Made by a program: the position numbers and the translations under genes. 8,539 nucleotides of DNA from Pseudomonadota bacterium. GTDB taxonomy: Bacteria > Pseudomonadota > Gammaproteobacteria > Burkholderiales > JABEVD01. Location: contig JAJZPK010000104.1 in NCBI GenBank assembly GCA_021811205.1, forward strand, positions 1 through 8,539, in the 5' to 3' direction. This document shows positions 5,923-8,539 of the stretch, one piece after another (within the stretch, counting starts at the first letter, position 1; each line of letters starts with the position of its first letter). The notes below the pieces were generated by a model. The model searched no databases. It saw only the letters and a program-made list of their open reading frames with translations, and was not told the DNA's origin.

Positions 5923-7593
5923 TCAGAATCCTTTCCCGACCTGAACCCAGATTCTCGATGAAGACGACACAGGAACAAGTGAGGCAGGCGGCGTATCGAT
6001 CCTTGCCGCGACATAGGTTCTCACGTTCCAAGAATCCTGTCCTGACCAGTCGAGCCCAAGACCTGCACCCGTGAGGGTCGCACTGTTGATTCCGGCAACC
6101 CAGGTATTCGTATTCACGATGACATGCTCGCTGTCCCAGAAAGCGATCGCCTGCCACGTCCGGCTCAGGTTGTGGCGCAGCTCGACCGTCCCGAGATAAC
6201 CCTCGTCTCCAGACAGCACACCCATGTCGTATGCCCTCACCGTATATGGCCCGCCAGCCACCATCTGCTGCGAAGGATCCAGGTTGGCATTCGACCATTG
6301 GCCTGACAATGCGGCATACAGGCTCGTCTCGTTCCCCAGACTCTGCAATCTGGAAAGATTCAGGTTCCACTTCGAGAATGATCCCTGGGTCTTCGCGGAC
6401 GCAGCATCCGCCAGTTGTGCCGTTCCATTGTCAAAGCCTAAATTTCCCGTGGTTATGGAAGCACTCCACGTGTTCACCCCGTCAACGTTCCGTTCATCTC
6501 CGGACAGCGTGCCTGTCCAGTTGTCAAGATGACGGTCCGTCTGGATGTTCGATGCGTCATAATGGTCATCCAGCTTCAGGTGATCATACTGCACCTGTCC
6601 ATAGACATTGACATCACGTCTTCGGATCAGCGGATGACGAATCCACCCGCTCCCTACGTCTGCCGTGCCGTGAGCATTCAGATTCGACAGTGAATCCCCA
6701 AGAATGTAATGCAACGCCGAATACGACACACCGGCATGCGTGCCGTAGCTGTTGAGCAGCGTATCGTACCCTATCCTTCCGTAGTTCATCCCGGATCCCG
6801 ATGTCAGGGCCGAGAAACTCAGCATGTCGCCGTGGTGCAGCGGGTTCGAGATGAACAGATTGGCACCCAGTCTGTTCCTGCCCGTGTATTTGTTGCCGTA
6901 ATTGTCGAGCTGCACGCTGCCTGACACGAAGGGTGTGGGCGAGGTCACGATGACAAGATCCGAAGTCGCCACCTTCTCTCCTGGCTTCAAGGTCGCGTCC
7001 ACCGCAACACCGGGTACATCGGACAGTAGGAGCAGAGCATGATCCATGGATTCCTGGTCAATCGGCTCGCCACCCTTCAGGGAGGAAAGGGTATCCGTCA
7101 GCAGTGGGCTTGTCACTCGGCTTCTGTTGTCCAACTTGATCTCGCCGTACTTCGCCTCGATCACTTCGATCGTCACAATCCCGGCATGAATCGTCTGCGC
7201 CGGAATGATGGCGCGAGACAGTGGGTAGCCGTGGTTGTGATAATAGTCTGTGATTCTGGATGCAAGACCATCAAGCTGCGTAAGGGTCAACTCACGCCCT
7301 TCCGAATCAGCCACTAGTTCATGCAGTGTTGCCGCATCGAATAGTGTATTTCCCGTAATCTGTATCCGTTTCACCATGAATGGCTTCGATGGCTGCTGCC
7401 TTTCTCCTTCCCTCTCTATCTTCAATCCAGTCTCCGACGAGGACGGCAATGGCGCACCCTGTGGCTGAATCTGCTGCAACAGCGAGCCAGCTCCTGGTGA
7501 CATGGCTGGGCCCGCTGCTAGCACATGGCAGGATGCAATTGCGAAGCAGAAAGGCAGGAACGATTTCAGGTGTGTCGAAAAATTTTTGTTCAT
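5923..7593 (-). CDS. TpsB outer-membrane transporter of two-partner secretion (ShlB/FhaC/HecB family)
   Basis: The protein has 556 residues from the ATG at 7593. A Sec signal peptide covers about 1-28 (basic MNKNFSTHLK, hydrophobic SFLPFCFAIASCHVLA). A plug-helix segment follows (about 34-48, GAGSLLQQIQPQ), then POTRA domains (about 72-215, beginning FMVKRIQITGNTLF and including IVTIEVIEAKYG). The remainder is a 16-strand-type beta barrel of the Omp85 superfamily. The L6-loop motif is present as VRAY (452-455, Arg453 kept), a variant of VRGF/VRGY, followed by SGDEGYLGTVELRHNL. The protein ends in Phe, as outer-membrane barrels commonly do. Its role is to recognise an exported TpsA partner in the periplasm and move it across the outer membrane. 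The upstream repeat protein ends ten bases before this ATG and is the natural substrate. No Shine-Dalgarno sequence is visible, so translational coupling is likely. An in-frame GTG at 7626 would add 11 residues, overlap the upstream gene and lengthen the signal peptide. Confidence 0.93.
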   Translation of the reverse strand: MNKNFSTHLKSFLPFCFAIASCHVLAAGPAMSPGAGSLLQQIQPQGAPLPSSSETGLKIEREGERQQPSKPFMVKRIQITGNTLFDAATLHELVADSEGRELTLTQLDGLASRITDYYHNHGYPLSRAIIPAQTIHAGIVTIEVIEAKYGEIKLDNRSRVTSPLLTDTLSSLKGGEPIDQESMDHALLLLSDVPGVAVDATLKPGEKVATSDLVIVTSPTPFVSGSVQLDNYGNKYTGRNRLGANLFISNPLHHGDMLSFSALTSGSGMNYGRIGYDTLLNSYGTHAGVSYSALHYILGDSLSNLNAHGTADVGSGWIRHPLIRRRDVNVYGQVQYDHLKLDDHYDASNIQTDRHLDNWTGTLSGDERNVDGVNTWSASITTGNLGFDNGTAQLADAASAKTQGSFSKWNLNLSRLQSLGNETSLYAALSGQWSNANLDPSQQMVAGGPYTVRAYDMGVLSGDEGYLGTVELRHNLSRTWQAIAFWDSEHVIVNTNTWVAGINSATLTGAGLGLDWSGQDSWNVRTYVAARIDTPPASLVPVSSSSRIWVQVGKGF

Positions 7594-7603
7594 GATGGTG
7601 ATA

Positions 7604-8539
7604 TCAATTGGAGTTGAGCGGGTCACCGATATTTACGCCAGCATTCACGACATGCATGGCCACGGACGAACTGACAAACAGTGAATCCAGGCCCGATCCA
7701 ATGGGCGGGAGTTCATGAGAAGTTTCCGTGGCAGATGCCCCTGTCAACGGAGGAGGAGCTTCCATGACAATTGTTTCAGGCGATGCAGGCAAGTTGCCTG
7801 CAACCGTAAGAGCGTACGAATTACTTGGGGCCTGAGCAAATACATAGTTGCTGTTGGCCGGGGAGAGGCCACTCCCATAGATGTCAAATCTTCCCGGAGG
7901 AGTGGAAGGACCATAATCTGCCTTCCACGATGCGGTACCTGTTGCCGAATTGGCAAGTGTATCGCCGGGTGCAAAACCGTATATCCGGCCAGAAGGAACG
8001 TTTGGTAACGGTTGTCCCATATTGACTGTCATCGGCGTTGCATCATAGAACAGGGTGGCCGGGTGAATGGTGGCCATGGTGACTGCTGAGTTGTTGAACG
8101 TGTAGTTTCCTGCATCAGCTCCGGAAGCCGATATGCCCGTGACCTGGATCATCTTGTAGCTTCCGGCATTCTTGTTGGCAAACGTTGCTGTCGAATCCGC
8201 GAAGATCACCTTGTCGCCGGATATTATTCCTGTACTCAACAATGTCACTGGATCGTTTGCTGTACCATCGTAGACTTTGTCAGCGCCTATGGCAGTGACC
8301 GTGATCGCCAGAGGCGTGATGTTCGCGGAAAGTCCGGTGGGCTGGGTCAGCATGTAATTTCCTGCCGCCGATCCGGAGAGGCTGTCCGCTGCGGTGACAA
8401 CGATGCCGTTTCCGACATTCTTCGAAGCGAAACTGCCCGCCTGCGAAAGACTCACGCTGTCGCTTCCGTAAATTGTCCCGCTCAGCGTTCCCCCGGACAG
8501 CGCCGCTGTCGTCGTCCCGTCATAGACCTTGTTGGTGGC
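7604..8539 (-). CDS. C-terminal end of a large YDG/MBG-repeat surface protein, candidate TpsA (cut by the right edge)
   Basis: The minus strand is open from the window edge to a TGA at 7606-7604, giving 311 residues with no start in view; it is the tail of a larger protein. It contains two YDG-type repeats, each opening with KVYDGT (tyrosine codons at 8524 and 8272, 84 residues apart), with the internal pattern SGD/GSD, FANKNAG/FASKNVG and AGNYxL/AGNYTF. An MBG-type domain follows (from about FYDATPMTVNMGQPLP to NSYALTV), then a low-complexity Pro/Glu/Ser-rich tail ending VNIGDPLNSN. Such repeats are typical of filamentous-hemagglutinin-like exoproteins and adhesins. With the TpsB gene ten bases downstream, it is very probably the secreted partner. 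The N-terminal TPS secretion domain that would prove this lies outside the window. No cysteine occurs in the visible part, as is usual for these proteins. Adhesin function is inferred from the family. Confidence 0.85.
   Translation of the reverse strand, partial: ATNKVYDGTTTAALSGGTLSGTIYGSDSVSLSQAGSFASKNVGNGIVVTAADSLSGSAAGNYMLTQPTGLSANITPLAITVTAIGADKVYDGTANDPVTLLSTGIISGDKVIFADSTATFANKNAGSYKMIQVTGISASGADAGNYTFNNSAVTMATIHPATLFYDATPMTVNMGQPLPNVPSGRIYGFAPGDTLANSATGTASWKADYGPSTPPGRFDIYGSGLSPANSNYVFAQAPSNSYALTVAGNLPASPETIVMEAPPPLTGASATETSHELPPIGSGLDSLFVSSSVAMHVVNAGVNIGDPLNSN
7802..8059 (-). other. MBG-type domain of the repeat protein
   Basis: It begins ATLFYDATPMTVNMGQPLPN and ends SNSYALTV. The elements MGQPLP, IYGFAPGDTL, a GTASW segment, and the closing PGRFDIYG and SPANSNYVF are the usual order of an MBG domain, an immunoglobulin-like module that commonly caps YDG arrays. 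Confidence 0.65.
8060..8281 (-). repeat. YDG-type protein repeat 2
   Basis: The encoded unit starts DKVYDGTANDPVTLLSTG and ends at TMATIHP. It shares with repeat 1 the spacing of the KVYDGT, FAxKNxG and AGNY elements. The DNA of the two copies has diverged, so they are not recent duplicates. Confidence 0.75.
8282..8539 (-). repeat. YDG-type protein repeat 1 (edge copy)
   Basis: The encoded unit starts NKVYDGTTTAALSGG just inside the right edge and ends near GLSANITPLAITVTAIGA. It is about 84 residues long and is likely one of a longer array that continues beyond the window. Confidence 0.75.

Overview
The window reads as a bacterial chromosome segment, most likely from a beta- or gammaproteobacterium. 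This rests on the Aer-type PAS domain, the CZB-tailed chemoreceptor, the HD-GYP protein and a Gram-negative two-partner secretion (TPS) pair, all in a moderately GC-rich, densely packed layout. A plasma-membrane-type proton ATPase fits an organism that meets acid or energy stress, but that is inference. No tRNA, rRNA, CRISPR array, insertion sequence or phage gene is visible. No gap between genes exceeds about 160 bases.

Layout from left to right. (1) A truncated minus-strand gene of the YjbQ/UPF0047 family (1-173) runs off the left edge. (2) Divergent from it is a plus-strand pair overlapping by 26 bases: a small soluble Aer-type PAS protein (260-778) and a membrane methyl-accepting chemotaxis protein with HAMP, signalling hairpin and C-terminal zinc-binding CZB domain (753-2213). 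Together they look like a split Aer, comparable to CetB/CetA of Campylobacter. (3) One base beyond is the end of a convergent minus-strand two-gene unit: a 98-residue, possibly PH-like protein (3394-3098) followed by an HD-GYP phosphodiesterase with a zinc-ribbon tail (3054-2215). (4) A 157-base divergent regulatory region (3395-3551) leads on the plus strand to a type III P-type proton-efflux ATPase (3552-5861). (5) From the right edge, minus strand, come the C-terminal end of a large YDG/MBG-repeat surface protein (8539-7604, a TpsA candidate) and its outer-membrane TpsB transporter (7593-5923).

Possible links between the genes are as follows. The PAS/MCP pair would turn redox or zinc status into a CheA/CheW signal for motility. 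The HD-GYP enzyme would lower cyclic-di-GMP, which usually favours motility over attachment. The TPS pair would export a large adhesin-like protein. The ATPase would use ATP to export protons. Only the PAS/MCP, PH-like/HD-GYP and TpsA/TpsB pairings are supported by gene arrangement. A wider motile-to-sessile circuit is a hypothesis.

The most interesting item is the split energy-taxis receptor whose transducer also carries a CZB zinc domain.
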